Shown here in pieces: positions 1 through 11,502 of a stretch of 64,000 nucleotides of DNA. The stretch spans positions 19,060,427 to 19,124,426 of the forward strand of contig OX442315.1 of assembly GCA_949358305.1 (NCBI GenBank), read 5' to 3'. The first letter of the stretch is position 1. Each line of letters starts with the position of its first letter. The position numbers and the translations under genes were made by a program. This DNA is from Strigamia acuminata (lineage: Eukaryota; Arthropoda; Chilopoda; Geophilomorpha; Linotaeniidae). The notes below the pieces were generated by a model. That model worked only from the letters and a program-made list of their open reading frames with translations. It ran no database searches and had not been told where the DNA came from.

Positions 1-3000
1 TTCAATGTTTATTTAGTTTTAAATTTATTAAAAACGCAGATCAAAGGGTTATTAGAGCAAAATTTACACGAGTGAACATTTTTTTCTGTTTGGTGATGTC
101 GAATTGATATTTTTAGGGATTTGAAATCCGCGTGAAATGTTTACGAACGGTTGGTCCTTGAGGCAATTACCTGAGCTCACGTGTGTGGGCCTCCCACCAA
201 CAGAGAGAGGTTTGGTTCTTTAGTTTTCCGTAAGGTGGAGCGTTGGCGTGCGAACCCTTTTCTATGAGTTGCAATTCACTGCCGGTTACATTGTAACTTG
301 AATTTGTTGGTGCTGTCACATTTCTCCGAATTCTCCATAAAAGAAGTCTTAAGGTAAAAAAAAAAGAGAAAACTTTTTTTATTTTTTATTTTTTTGTATT
401 TATTTACGCGTAAATTTTAATACGCCTCTTAAAAGAATATCATGTCGAGGTTTTATTTACTATTAATTAGACATTATTATTATTTAACGGCTATTTAAGC
501 TTTAAACATAAACGGATATTTGTTTTCTAACGTAATTTTTTCACATAAAAAGTTTTAATGCGATTTGTTTGAGATGCTATGTGTTTTTTTGTCGGTGTTT
601 TCTCAAAAAAATGTTGTTGAGCGTGAGTTGAATTGTGCAGGTTTTTCTTGATTGGATTCACGTGCCTACGAGTTAAGTTGCCGGCTTGGTGTTAAGTTGA
701 CTGCTTGTGTTTACCCGGCTCAAATAATAATTCAACTCTTTGATTGCACTTTTAATAGGGTCGTATAAGGGGGGTTTGTGTAGGCAGTTGGGCTGAAAAG
801 TATATATTTTTTCAGAATAAGACGGTTTTTGGTTCATGTTTTAACAATTTAAAAAAAAAATTTATATGTTTAAGAATTTTTTTTTTTTTAAATGCAGTGA
901 GGTTTTTTTTTCTTCTTTTGTTCGTAAAAAATGGAAGAAAAATTAGTTTTTGTTTTTATCCGTTGAATAATCATGAATTACATTCGTTACATTCTTAGGC
1001 TTATTTATGTTGTTTGGATCTAGTACTAAAAGTTGCCAACATGCGGCTAGGCCGTCGTTTTATTTCAAACTGCCCATGATAGGCTCACAGAATGTTTCCA
1101 TTGATTGGAGCAGGTTGAAGCTTTAGTTGGAGGGCGGGAAATTCTTGTTTGTGAGTGGATGAAGAAATAATGTATGTTCCCATAGATTATACAAAGTAGT
1201 CGAGGGTGCTGGTCGATTCGCTCTTCGGGTCTGTCTATATTTGCTACGAGCCAATGGATGTTGAAAAAAAGTTAAACATTTTTTGTTTATTACAAATCTC
1301 TCACTTGATGACATTATAAGGTTGAGACAATAAAAAGAATTGGATATTAATTTCAAAATGAGTGACTGTTCTATTTACAGATAGTCATTATATAAACAAA
1401 AAGTCATTTAACAAAGAAAACAATCGATTTTTTTAAAATTAGATTTGCAAAAGAAAACATTTCAATTAGTGTTAATATTTATAATAATTAATAATAAAAC
1501 GTTAGGTTTATTAGATACAGTGAAATTTTTTTAAATTTGATATAAGTTTTTATTTTAAGAATCTCATCTTCCTATTGGTGAACCCGCTAGAGTCTTAGAA
1601 AATATTTAAACCTTGATCCAATGATCAATTGCGTCAAAAGAGCATTTAAACAGACGCAGCGAAATCTGGCGGTGAAATACAAAATTACAAAAAAAATGGC
1701 TCACGCTGTGACGTCAAACTTGAGTTAATCTTTAGGGGAGGTAGTTCTCTCTCTTGATTGGTTCTTACTCGCTAAAAACCCAACCTTCTCATTTGAAATG
1801 TGAGTTGTAAGTTTTGAAAAAATAGGCAGGAAGGAGGGGTCTCTTAATAAACGAGCTGGAAAAAAAAAATTTTCTCTGACAACTTCCATTGGCAGGTGTT
1901 TTATCCAACAAAACCCCTTCATAACAAAATGCATTGCAGTTGCATGGGTTGATTACATTATTACGCGTGTTGCAGCTTGGTTGGAAATCACACACCGTGT
2001 TATGGCATTATTATGGAAATATGGAATTGGTAATATGGACAAAGTAAGAGAAATGGCGCACAATTGTAAGTGAAACAATCAAATTAATTGGATCGTTGTC
2101 ACCACTTGTCACACATCTGCCATATTTAAATACCTGCGGTTAGTGGGTGATTTTCTCGCACTCCGCCAGGTGATAACTCAAATTACTATAATTAGCTACT
2201 AAGAACAAATATTCTTTACAAGAATTTTACACATTAACCCACCTTGAAATTGTAATTTTGACTGCACAGTCAACATTTTTATTGCTCGATGTGCGTAGCG
2301 AGATTGTATTAGCATTTACGAGGTCAGCCATTTTTGTTTCTGCGCAGCCGCAGTCACTATGTAGGTTGCTGGAACTAGTGTTTAATTAATCGGTTATTTT
2401 GCAAGTATACAGTTCCAATACTCATTAACTTAATTCTGCTTTGAAATGCCTGTTCTCTATTCGAATTTCTGTTCTTTCTGTATTTAATCAATCCACAAGA
2501 ATCGATTTCAATGCAACTCTTTGTTAGTTATTTTCAAATTTACTCCTTTTCTTTTTTATCAATCGTACGAAACGAAATGTACCAAACGCCAACATAAAAC
2601 AATCTTTGAAGTTTTCTGCCATCTCCCTTTCTTCGGAATGTTTGAGTCAAATGCGAAGTCATTCGAGTGTTCATTTCGCCATTCCACTCTGAGTCGATCG
2701 GTTGTCCTTTCGCTCACCCTGCGGTTTACTGGTAATTCCACCGGTTATTCGACCCACTGCATCAGCTGGAGGTTTAAATTATATCAAATTTTGACGTGTG
2801 AAGGATGTTTAAATGCAAAACAAGTTTTCCATTAATAAGTTAGGCAAATATTTGTCGTGGAATTTCCCTCCATTCGTTAGGAAATGTAGGTAAGTGACAT
2901 GAGGAAATATTATGCATGAATTTCCATTAGGAAAAATGTAATTATCTGGTCGAGATAGAAATGCATGCAAATGTAAGCGTATGAAATTGGTTTTCCGTAG

Positions 3001-6000
3001 AAAATCGGAGCATAACGAGTCTAAAACTGCCGGTTACACTCGAGCAATTACGTCAAACACATCTTGGAGTTGTGGCTACAACTTTTAATTATGAGACGAG
3101 CATTTTAACCAGATAAGAATTTACTATAGCTTGATCTAAAATAAGATTGGTATTTTTGGCATCTTTTTCACGCTCACGGTTTGTGGTGCTCGATGATTTG
3201 GAACGGCCAAATTTGAATTATAAAATGAAACATTTTCACTCGCGACTTATTTTATCTATAGAAAAAACCAACGTGGATATGTGTAATGTTTATTTTTTGT
3301 AAGTTGATATTGGTTTGTGTACACCATTAATTTTTTTTTCTACTAAATTTGATCCATAAATCAAAATTTAGTTTAACCCAAGTTGAAATATTATAGCTGA
3401 AAGTTTTGCGGGTCGAAATTGGGACTTTTGTTTACAAGTAATTGTATACTATGGACGATAAACGTTGTACACCGTTAAGTTAAAAAGAATTTACCACCTT
3501 GAACCTTGAACCAAAGAAAAATAAACCTGACATGACATGGTTTGTACCTTCATTGTCTTGCAGTGGGAGTTTGGCTATTAAAAGCAAAGTTTGAAAATAG
3601 CCAAACGTCCACTGGTCAACGTCAAATATGTACACAAGTCTCATGTATATGTTGTATATAGCAAAGTGCAAGAAAAAGTTTAGATTGGAGTCTGCAAGCC
3701 TGCATAGAACTATTCATAAATTTGATTGAAGGGTAGGGTGACAAGCTTTTTCAATTAGGCAGGGAAATGAGATGGCAATGGATTATTAAGTTGATGCAAT
3801 AAATTCACAAGTTCATTCCAGAGGGAAAAAAATTATCTGAATTTCATAGTCAACTTGTTTCTAATACTTGCTGCTTTAACTTGACCTATAATACATATAC
3901 CATATATATAAAACATCGTGTACGAGTGTTAGTGTCGAAGAAGACGTTGTAACGGAAGATATTTATGAAAATATTAAACAGTTCTCAGAAAATTCGCTAA
4001 TTAAAAGGAAAATAAACTTGGGGCAGTGACGAAATGGAAGATTTCTTCTTTGCACTTGAAAAAACAAACACTGAAAGCCTTTATACTGTAAATACATGAA
4101 TAGAAAGAAAAAAAAGAAAAGAAAAATCGAAATTAAAATGTCATGTTTGATTTTGTCTTATTCCAGATAAGCTGCGGCGCAGGCATTGGGCTAGTGGAAC
4201 ATCAGGTAAGAGATTTTGTTCTTTATCAGAAACAACACACTTGGACGACACGTCCACAAAACGCGTGCGGACATGGTGGAAATTGCTAATAAAATTAACA
4301 CGCACTATTGAAAAATACTTACAAACGTGCATCAGTAATTTTAGACGTGTATCCCGTGTGAAATCCCTCAAGTAACTGCTATGCTTCGCTGACCACTAGA
4401 CTTCACCTTAACCCTTTGCAACTGTCATTGTCCCCTACTTCAATTGATGTTACATGCACCATGTCCTCGCAGCACGTGTTGCGTCCCAACCCCAACCCTT
4501 TCAGGAGTGACCTACAAGTTAGAGACACTTTGGGATCGAATTCCGTGTTTTTTTTCCTGTTTTTACTGAGGGTTGGGTAAAAGTTGGGGGGTAATGGGTA
4601 AAAATGAGGTTAGACTTCGTAGACTCGGGTTACAAAAGTGCGTCTGTCTCCAACGAGCCGGTTGATTCCTTCATGATCGTGTTTTTATGCGATAATTTCT
4701 CAAAGAAGGATTTTCTAAATAGGTATATAACCCTTTATTGGTATTTAGTGGCAAGTGTGTCGGCTTCGGCCAATTTCTAGCTCTTTATTTTCTGCTGTCT
4801 CTTTTACGACTATTTTACTTGACATCTGAGGGTGTGTTTCAACTCCCCTTTCACCCACACCATTTTCAGCACCATATAATGGTGTATACATTTACTTGAC
4901 ATTAAACTGAAGTTAAATGTGAGTGGTTATCAATAAATAGTGAACTTACGGCGCTTAAAACTATTTTCTAACCCCGGGATCCTATTTTCAAATGTGTATT
5001 TATAGTGCGTGGGTGTTTGTAAAGCAAATCCCTTGTTAATGAGCGGGCAATTTGGACTAGTGGGTGGTCTCCGTAATCTTTTTTTTAACTCTTCATTAAT
5101 CTTAATTTTAACATCGTAAGATTTAAGAATGATCGTTAATTTAATAAGTTTAAATCTGCAATTTAAATACGCGTTTACAAGTAGAGAATACACCGTGATA
5201 AGATTAAAACACAGATCTCAAGTTGATCTGAATTATCACGTGTTTATGGCTGGTGAAGAAATGGAACAGGGTATTTCACTCTCTGACTCAAACCTCCAGC
5301 AGATTTTTGGCTTCTGGAGTGGTTAAAGATGAAGTTTCTCTATAGTTACGTATACACACGATTGCTGGGCTATTATATACTTCTATTGGAAACGTGTGAA
5401 ATAATATTTTGTTTTTTCAAATAATTTTCTACCATATAATTTTTTTTTAATCGAGCAATTCCTGTGCGAGTGAAATTGAGCCATGGAACTGGAATGTAAT
5501 TTCATCTTCTCTCAAAGAATTTTTTTTAATTTTGGATCTGAATGACGTGTGGCAATTCTAACTTAAGTGAAGAAATCAGATTTGTTTAAAGAAATAAATT
5601 AAATGTTCACAGTTTGAAGGAAAGCAAAAGTGTGAATTATTTAAAATAGAATAAAATAGAATATTAAATAGGATTTTAAAATGTTGTTTTTAGTAAAAGT
5701 GCTGCTTAACTATCTTCTGTTTACTGGAACCTGTTGCATTTCGGCTTTTGTTGTTGGATCTAGCAGATAAATGGGTAACGGGGAATTATCAAATTCATTA
5801 TACCATTCGCCCACAAGAACTGGAAATAACATTTAAGAGAACTAATTTTAAATCACTCAAAAAAAGAAGAAGATTAATATGACATATTCTACTCACCCCA
5901 GTACTTATTTCCAGGAATACCCATCAACTCCGTCTGTTGCTTTTCCCAAATATCACTCTTAGTTTGTAAGACACTGTCTGACGTGGTATTTTTCTCTGTC

Positions 6001-6690
6001 GTCAGTTTGACAAGAATGCCATTTTTATTACATGAATTGTGAGGCAATTAAGGTGAACGATATTGCGCTATACGTACGCACACTCCGACCAACAGGTCTT
6101 ACAAGTTTCAAAAATATATAGATTATAAAGAAAAGGAAATATTAAAGGGCAAACTAAATTGATAATTCTATTATATACGGTAGCATATTTCATATATATG
6201 TTTTATTTATATACTGTACCAGTATACTGTTATATATTAATCCGTTCGCCATGCTACGTGCGAATCATCCGCGATAAAAGGATTAATCGTGCGAATTTAT
6301 TCTTCCCACGCACAGATTATTATTTTGGATATAAATAAAGACCATCAAAAGAGAGAATATAAGCCCAAAGAATAATTATTGGTCTACTGGAAATGTAATT
6401 ACTAAAAATATTTGTATTTATTAATTTAAAAACTGCAAAAATTATAAATATGTAATAGAATTTATTAAGAACGGCTATTATGTTTTAATAGTGAATGATA
6501 TACTTAGTTTAACGATTTTTCTCAGTTTTATGAAGATAAAAACTGATAAAAAGCGAAAAAAGCACTCAATAATGTACAAGAAAATGGAAAGTAGATGGTT
6601 TTTATATTGCATCATTGCTGATTATGATATTATTGCACACTATTTATTTGTTTTAGATTTGTAAATGGAAATAGGTGGGGTCTAATCGCG
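1..6690. other. AT-rich upstream non-coding region
   Basis: No credible gene is visible. All open frames are short (about 60-105 codons), lack recognisable domains and look like chance frames in AT-rich DNA. The stretch has many T- and A-runs and one small, tight hairpin at 3342-3372 (12-13 nt arms around a 6-nt loop, one bulge). A TTTACGAC octamer (posterior-Hox type) lies at 4803-4810. By position this is DNA 5' of Abd-B, where cluster-end regulatory sequence would be expected, but I see no strong element before the CTCF-like site at 6702. Confidence 0.6.
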
Positions 6691-6701
6691 TTATTCCTCT
6701 T

Positions 6702-6711
6702 AGCGCCATCT
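6702..6711 (-). promoter_or_regulatory. CTCF-like core site upstream of Abd-B
   Basis: The minus strand reads AGATGGCGCT, preceded by CGAT. The longer string CGATAGATGGCGCTA fits the insect CTCF core (YAGRTGGCGCY, as I know it) at every core position. It lies about 2.6 kb upstream of the Abd-B start codon in otherwise AT-rich DNA. In Drosophila, CTCF binds many boundaries of the bithorax complex, so a boundary upstream of Abd-B is plausible. Binding itself cannot be seen from sequence. An identical 10-mer in the same orientation occurs at 29139. Confidence 0.55.
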
Positions 6712-6719
6712 ATCGACAA

Positions 6720-7600
6720 CATTTAGCACGTTGAGATAACATGTGCTAAAATTACCAAGTTTTATTTTTTATTTTTACATAATCAGTCGAAATAAAACTA
6801 GACAGCCGATTGGCTCCGATAAGATGGGGTATTTTTAAAGTTTACAGCTCTTACTCGTCTCTGTTTATCCAGTTGATACAATTACGAGTTGAGAAAGGAA
6901 TTTTCAAAATAGTTTTGCATGGGAGGCCTGTCAGCATGGAAAACAATTTAGATCCATCAATCAATGGGAAAAGGTCTTTTCGCCAAGTAATTAAACAAGA
7001 TAATTCTCATTAAATTAATAGAAACGAGAGTTGAGAAGAATGGGGAAAACAGGAGTCAGTTGAACGCTCTTCTTTGCTTGTAATGGCCTCAAGTGATGTT
7101 TTTTCGGGGACGAGAAGTGTAAATAGATTGTATAGACTGGCTGCATTGTCACGACGAAGCACGAAAAAAGTCTTGTCAACAGTGACTGGAATTACTAATG
7201 TATGCTTGATTTACACCTTTATATCATTTGCCTGCTGCGACCACGTCCTAGAGGGCGTCAGTGTACATTTGGATAACAGGTTGTTGGGCCTATCAATAAC
7301 GTAAGGAGACTTTTTATGGGGCTATTAAAAATTAGAAATTGCTACAAAGATTTGTTGCTTAAGTTAATTTTTTAATTACAAAACGTTTCGTCATGTTTTT
7401 TGTCTCGTTTTCAACTTTAATTTATTTGCATTTGTTTAAATTCGCGTCACATTCGTGCAATTTGAAGGAACTGCTTGATTGTAATAAAAAAAAGCAAAAG
7501 AAAAAGTGAGAATGCAAGAGAATTTCATATTGGTCTCCGCGAGTTTTATATGCGAGACAGTAATTGGTGGAACAAGCTGGTAAAAGCAGACGGTCAACTG
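6720..7600. other. Non-coding DNA between the CTCF-like site and the promoter island
   Basis: Moderately AT-rich with only short open frames (60-76 codons) lacking recognisable domains. Base composition rises towards GC from about 7.56 kb. I see no specific element here. Confidence 0.5.
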
Positions 7601-8869
7601 GTTTTATATTTTGCGGGGAGTGTTAACGGCACAGCCGCAGCTGGGTTAGCTGTAGCGGGAGTGCGAACGAGCAGCAGAATTCCTCCCGCGTGCGATCATT
7701 CATGAATGGAGTACACTATGACGGATGGACGCCGGTTGCGCACGCCATGCTTTGCATAGCGCATGCGCATGCCACCACTTACGGGTTCTGGAGCAGCGTA
7801 AAGTGGGGGTGGTGCTGGTGGATTCAATTACTTCTATTATGGTGGCAGCGGCGCAGGAGTTGGGCGGGAGTCGGATCTTCGGCAAGGTAGAAGCCTGTTG
7901 GCATGAAAATGAAACGACTGCTCGTTCACGTGCAGCACTCCATTCCATTTCTCCTCTTGCTTCGGCATTCACTCGTTCGTGATGGAGGCGTGTATCAATA
8001 TTTAAACGCTCGTGGGGCCATGCACGGGACCAGCACTCGTTTAGCCAAACTAGTGCACATTTTAATTTTTGTGCATAAACTATCGGGTCGGTCAAAATTG
8101 ACACATTTCTTTATTTTTTCCTATACAGATTCCGTTCGGATTTGTGGATCGTCACCGAGCCCAGGGTGAGTATATATATTTGAGCTCCTGGCTTTCTCTC
8201 TCGTGCATTACCATGTGCTCTTCCATAAATAGATGCTTACAGATCGAAGTTGCACTTTCGCTTTCTTTTTTTTTTAAAAAAAAAATATATATTTTTTTTT
8301 ATTTTTAAATTTCTTTTCATTTTATTTTGTGCTGGAATTAATGAACACGCTTGGATTTTTCTGGGGCAGAATAGAGGTATTTGGCCACCAACCAACACGA
8401 GCTGCTGCTGTTTTAATTTTTCTTTAATTTTTGTTTAAATTTTTTGGTGTAAAAGCTTTGATGGCGAGCCAGCTTTGTTTCGCTGCCCGCCTCGCACGTG
8501 GCGTCTCACAGTGGTGGCTGTTGAGGCTGTTCGGAGCGAGTGGGGAATGATGAGAAAGACCTAGTGAAGGTTTATCCTCCCCGGACGCGGCACTACGTGG
8601 CGCTACGATCTCGTTCTCTCTCGTTGTCAACAGCGTGCGGGTGCTTGATTCTGCAGGCAGAGCGAGCGAGAGTCGCTCAATGGCATCTGGTCGACCAGTG
8701 CATGCGCGAGCTCGGGTTGGCGGGCGGGCCTCATGCTCCCCTCTACCGCCATCGCAGGCCCCTACTTGGTGAGTTAGTTTGAGCAGGTAAAAAATTTGAA
8801 AAGTTGCGGGCGGTTCATTGACTTAGGAGGACGCGTTATGTCATCGAGTGAAGTGACGTAGATATATTA
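7600..8869. promoter_or_regulatory. CpG-richer upstream island of Abd-B
   Basis: This stretch is clearly richer in G, C and CpG than its flanks, apart from an AT-rich break at about 8250-8450. It contains the palindromic 12-mer GCGCATGCGCAT at 7759-7770, a good NRF1-type site. Splice-like signals include an acceptor at 8127-8128, GTGAGT at 8166 and another GTGAGT at 8765. Overlapping open frames on both strands (up to 134 codons) have no recognisable domain and probably reflect the composition. It may hold distal Abd-B promoters or non-coding 5' exons. Transcript data would settle this. Confidence 0.4.
8129..8165 (+). other. Candidate small non-coding 5' exon
   Basis: A 37-nt segment is bounded by a good acceptor (T-rich tract ending CCTATACAG at 8128) and by a consensus donor (CAGG followed by GTGAGT at 8166). 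It lies about 1.1 kb upstream of the Abd-B start codon and on the same strand. It has no start codon of its own that leads into Abd-B. It would fit an alternative leader exon, but isolated splice-site pairs occur by chance. Confidence 0.25.
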
Positions 8870-9009
8870 CCATTTGATAAACAGTGGCAGTCACGTGACG
8901 AGCAGCTGACTAATCGGAGCCAGGCATAAATTGGTAGCCAGAATTTACCCATGGGGTTTGAGCATCAATCATGGTTTAATATTTAAAGTTGGCACAGCGT
9001 TTAGTTGCT

Positions 9010-9052
9010 CGCGGCTCGCATGAGCTGTGCGCGCGAAAATGTGCGAGCCGCG
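9010..9052. repeat. GC-rich inverted repeat (11-bp perfect stem)
   Basis: CGCGGCTCGCA at 9010-9020 is perfectly repeated in inverse at 9042-9052, with a 21-nt spacer. If transcribed it would form a very stable stem about 220 nt before the Abd-B start codon. As DNA it could be a paired binding site. Confidence 0.6.
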
Positions 9053-9087
9053 TTGTTCAGGTGGGTGATGCTCGGCCCGCGCGGCGT

Positions 9088-9106
9088 CTGGCTCTGGCTC
9101 TGGCTC
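9088..9106 (+). repeat. GGCTCT hexanucleotide repeat in the Abd-B leader/promoter
   Basis: About three units of CTGGCT/GGCTCT. The 19 bases are the exact complement of part of the CCAGAG repeat at 13497-13530 in the presumed 3' UTR of the same gene. Confidence 0.7.
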
Positions 9107-9272
9107 CCGGTGTCGGCTGGCTTATATCTATATCGTAGGGACCTGCGGTGGCTGGCTGGTTAGGCTGTCTGCCATTGATTTCCAAGCGTGTGACGTCTGA
9201 CTCACGTGACTCGAAAATGCTCTAGGTTGTGTCTTTAGTGTTGTGAGTTCAAGCGAGGTGAGTCGGCTGAGT

Positions 9273-9900
9273 ATGATGAACGGGAGCCTGTATGAGGACA
9301 ATTCGAATAACAACAGATCGAGTTTGGAAGTGACACCGCCTAGTCAGCCCACAGTGCAGTCGACGGGTCCTCTACACATCCCGGCCAAGCGAGTCGCCAC
9401 CACCGTGGCCGTCTCGTACACCCACCCCGAATGCACGGCCGAGTCGAGCGTGGCCGCCGGCGTCATCAGGCACAGCCACGGCGGCCAACCCTGGAGTTAC
9501 GCAGCGGACAACCACGCGGCAGCCGCCGCCGCTGCCGCTTTCGACAGTCAGTACAATCAAACTTTATGCCGAGAAGGCATGACGCCCAGCTATTACTATA
9601 ACGCCGACGCACGGGCCGATCGCAAGCCGCTTGCCTTCTGGCCTAATAAATACGATTTGCCCAGTGCCGGTCCGAGCAGCGTGCCAGCTGAGCCATGCCA
9701 ACCGTTCCCGGCACAAACGTGGTGCAATTATCCGCCTTACCCGAGCCGGGTGAGCCACATGGACGGACACACGCAACCCGTGTCCTACCTGGCCGCAGAC
9801 GAGAGGCCCCGGCCGCCGATGGATGGCTACGCGCACGACGGCTACAGCCTGCGCAACTACACGGCCACGGAACCCGTCGTGTCCACACCCTACGCTCCAG
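9273..9900 (+). CDS. Abd-B: Abdominal-B homeobox protein, coding exon 1 (N-terminal part)
   Basis: Encodes residues 1-209 plus the first base of codon 210 of the posterior Hox transcription factor Abd-B, a nuclear DNA-binding regulator of posterior segment identity. The first ATG after the in-frame stop at 9207-9209 is 9273; a second ATG follows at once at 9276. The frame also reads open back to a GTG at 9243, which I do not use. The N-terminal part is low-complexity and Ser/Pro/Tyr-rich, as usual for Hox proteins, with an eight-alanine run at residues 82-89 and a WCNYPPYP stretch at 150-157 that resembles the region before the homeodomain in other Abd-B proteins. There is no YPWM motif, as expected for this class. 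The exon ends CCAG at 9900 before GTAAAA, in phase 1, and joins exon 2 at 11173 to make a Glu codon. The joined protein is 293 aa, closer to the short than the long Drosophila isoform. An upstream coding exon adding N-terminal sequence cannot be excluded. Confidence 0.9.
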
Positions 9901-11172
9901 GTAAAAGAAAACTTTTCTTTCCTACATAACGTCATAAAACACTTGTTTGCCCAAATGGCTTTGCCTCGAGCACAACTTAAGGGGCGTGCAACGCTCACAA
10001 CCTTTTATTGGGGGTGGAGAGGAGACGAGAAGAGAAGAAGGAAGGAAGGAAGGTCAGGTGAGCAAAACAAGCACAAGTTTCAATTCACAACTTCCACGAA
10101 TATTTTTTACACTAGGATACATTTCATGCGAAACATCTACATAGCATTACATGTTATGTAGATCGTATTGAACTCTAGAATGGAATTTCCTACTTTTTAT
10201 TTTTCGTGGTTTTGAATAACACGGTTTGCGTGGTATGTGGCTAATTGATTGTGTTTGTTTTCTCTCTCTCTCTCTTCTCTCTTCTCTTTTTTTCAAATTT
10301 TTTTTTCAATTTTTTTTTTCATTTTTTTTGTTTTATTTCAATTATTTTTATTTTTCTCTCCTGGATCTCGTGCATTTGATAACATTTTCTCATTTCTGAT
10401 TTTGGCCCAGTGTGTCGCTCCTGTTAGCTATAACGATTATAAGCCATCAGTTGCCAAATGTAGGTCTGGCTCTAAGGGTGGTCTACTCGTGAGTTGTGTT
10501 GACTTTGCCAGGCGTAGTAAAGCGCCTCTCTCAAGTAAGGCGCCATGTTTAGTATTGAACCGAGTCACGCTCTTACAAGAGTGAAAGATAGCATTGAGAG
10601 GTGGGGAGGAGGACCATGTTGAGGCGGATCGCTACCAACCGTGGTGTCATACTGTTATTCGGTGTGAAGCCATCTTGGTAACACGTCTAAAAAAAAGAAA
10701 AGAAAATAAAAAAAAGAGGGCTGTGAAAAAAATGGAAAAAGTAACATGCACGACGAAAGGAAAATTGATAAAAATATGGGGTGAGGTAAATCACACGTAA
10801 GGAACTCATTTACAGTGGAGCTTCCTTGACCAAACCACTGTTTGTTTGGGTGTTTGCAGTTGGTCAATTGCTTGACGTGCACAGCGATTCGTGGGTGCAG
10901 GTGTTGATTTCTCTTCATTTGATACTTCGTCAAGCAAGAAATAAAATTGGCACCAGGTGCACCTTTTGACAAGTATTGTTTTCATAGTTTGTGTGGGGTC
11001 TCGGAACGCTTTTATTCATGAATAAACTTGAAATTGTTTATTTTTACATTTCTTAGGGGGTCACCTGTTTAAAATTCGTTGGTTTAAAAGATAGATCGAT
11101 TTTTTTTGTTGATTTTTTTGATTTTGTTGATTTTTTTTTTCTTTCTTTTTTTAATTTTTTTTTTCTCTTTAG
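9901..11172 (+). other. Abd-B: Abd-B intron
   Basis: Single phase-1 intron of 1272 bp separating the N-terminal exon from the homeobox exon. It starts GTAAAA and ends in a very long T-rich tract with TTTCTCTTTAG at 11172. Inside are a GAAG repeat near 10037-10053, a CT-rich (GAGA-type on the other strand) stretch at 10260-10290 and long T-runs at 10287-10360. Open frames inside (for example 10249-10584) begin in the low-complexity tract and have no recognisable domain, so I do not call an alternative exon. Confidence 0.85.
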
Positions 11173-11426
11173 AATCGTTGACCAATCCACTGGAATGGAC
11201 GGGCAACGTGACAGTGAGAAAGAAGCGTAAGCCGTATTCCAAGTTCCAGACCCTGGAGTTGGAGAAGGAATTCCTCTTCAATGCCTACGTGTCCAAGCAA
11301 AAGCGGTGGGAACTGGCCAGGAACCTTAACCTGACTGAACGTCAGGTTAAAATCTGGTTCCAGAACCGACGTATGAAAAATAAAAAAAACAGCCAAAGGA
11401 ATCAGACAGACAGTGCCAAACAGTGA
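11173..11426 (+). CDS. Abd-B: Abdominal-B homeobox protein, coding exon 2 (homeodomain)
   Basis: Encodes residues 210-293, ending at the TGA at 11424-11426. The exon begins with the last two bases of a Glu codon, then [11 protein letters not shown]. The single tryptophan a few residues before the homeodomain replaces YPWM in Abd-B/Hox9-type proteins. The 60-residue homeodomain runs from Val224 to Ser283 (11214-11393). It has the [19 protein letters not shown] helix-1 region, the [10 protein letters not shown] helix 2 typical of Abd-B, and recognition helix [14 protein letters not shown] with the invariant W48, F49, N51 and R53. The tail after the homeodomain is only ten residues, [10 protein letters not shown]. 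No homeodomain residue looks abnormal. The assignment is firm at family level. The acceptor at 11171-11172 is well supported by its tract and the frame match to exon 1. Confidence 0.97.
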
Positions 11427-11496
11427 AGTTCTAGAGACATGTTTTTGAAAGGAAACACAAAAAAAAAAGAAACAAAAAACATTGAACTCGAAGTTA

Positions 11497-11502
11497 AATA
11501 AA
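11497..11502 (+). terminator. Abd-B: Proximal poly(A) signal of Abd-B
   Basis: AATAAA 71 nt after the stop codon, followed by A-rich rather than GU-rich sequence. It would make a very short 3' UTR. Signals at 11867 and 14298-14384 are alternatives. Confidence 0.4.

Larger units (their letters stand above)
8870..9272 (+). promoter_or_regulatory. Abd-B: Abd-B promoter and 5' leader region
   Basis: Immediate upstream region of the coding exon. It holds GTCACGTGAC (palindromic E-box) at 8890-8899, a second TCACGTGA at 9202-9209, an ATCAATCA site (TGATTGAT on the other strand, Hox/PBC type) near 8963, a GC-rich inverted repeat at 9010-9052, a GGCTCT repeat at 9088-9106 and a TATA-like TATATCTATA at 9123-9132. 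If that TATA-like box works, transcription would start near 9150-9160 and give a leader of about 115 nt. A two-codon uORF (ATG CTC TAG) lies at 9217-9225. A possible donor, CAG then GTGGGT, lies at 9061, so part of the leader could be spliced. The start site is inferred, not seen. Confidence 0.5.

Noticed and set aside
3342-3372. Hairpin with 12-13 nt arms as a miRNA precursor
   Set aside because: The loop is only six bases and the AT-only stem too short; a chance fold is more likely.
7700-8104. 134-codon minus-strand open frame upstream of Abd-B
   Set aside because: CpG-rich DNA with overlapping frames on both strands, no domain and no clear codon bias.
9243-9272. In-frame GTG start ten codons before the ATG of Abd-B
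   Set aside because: GTG is not a usual start in animals; the first ATG after the upstream in-frame stop is at 9273.
9564-9998. 144-codon minus-strand open frame across Abd-B exon 1
   Set aside because: It is the reverse of a GC-rich coding exon and has no domain.
10249-10584. 111-codon open frame in the Abd-B intron as an alternative exon
   Set aside because: It starts in the low-complexity T-rich tract and has neither domain nor convincing donor.
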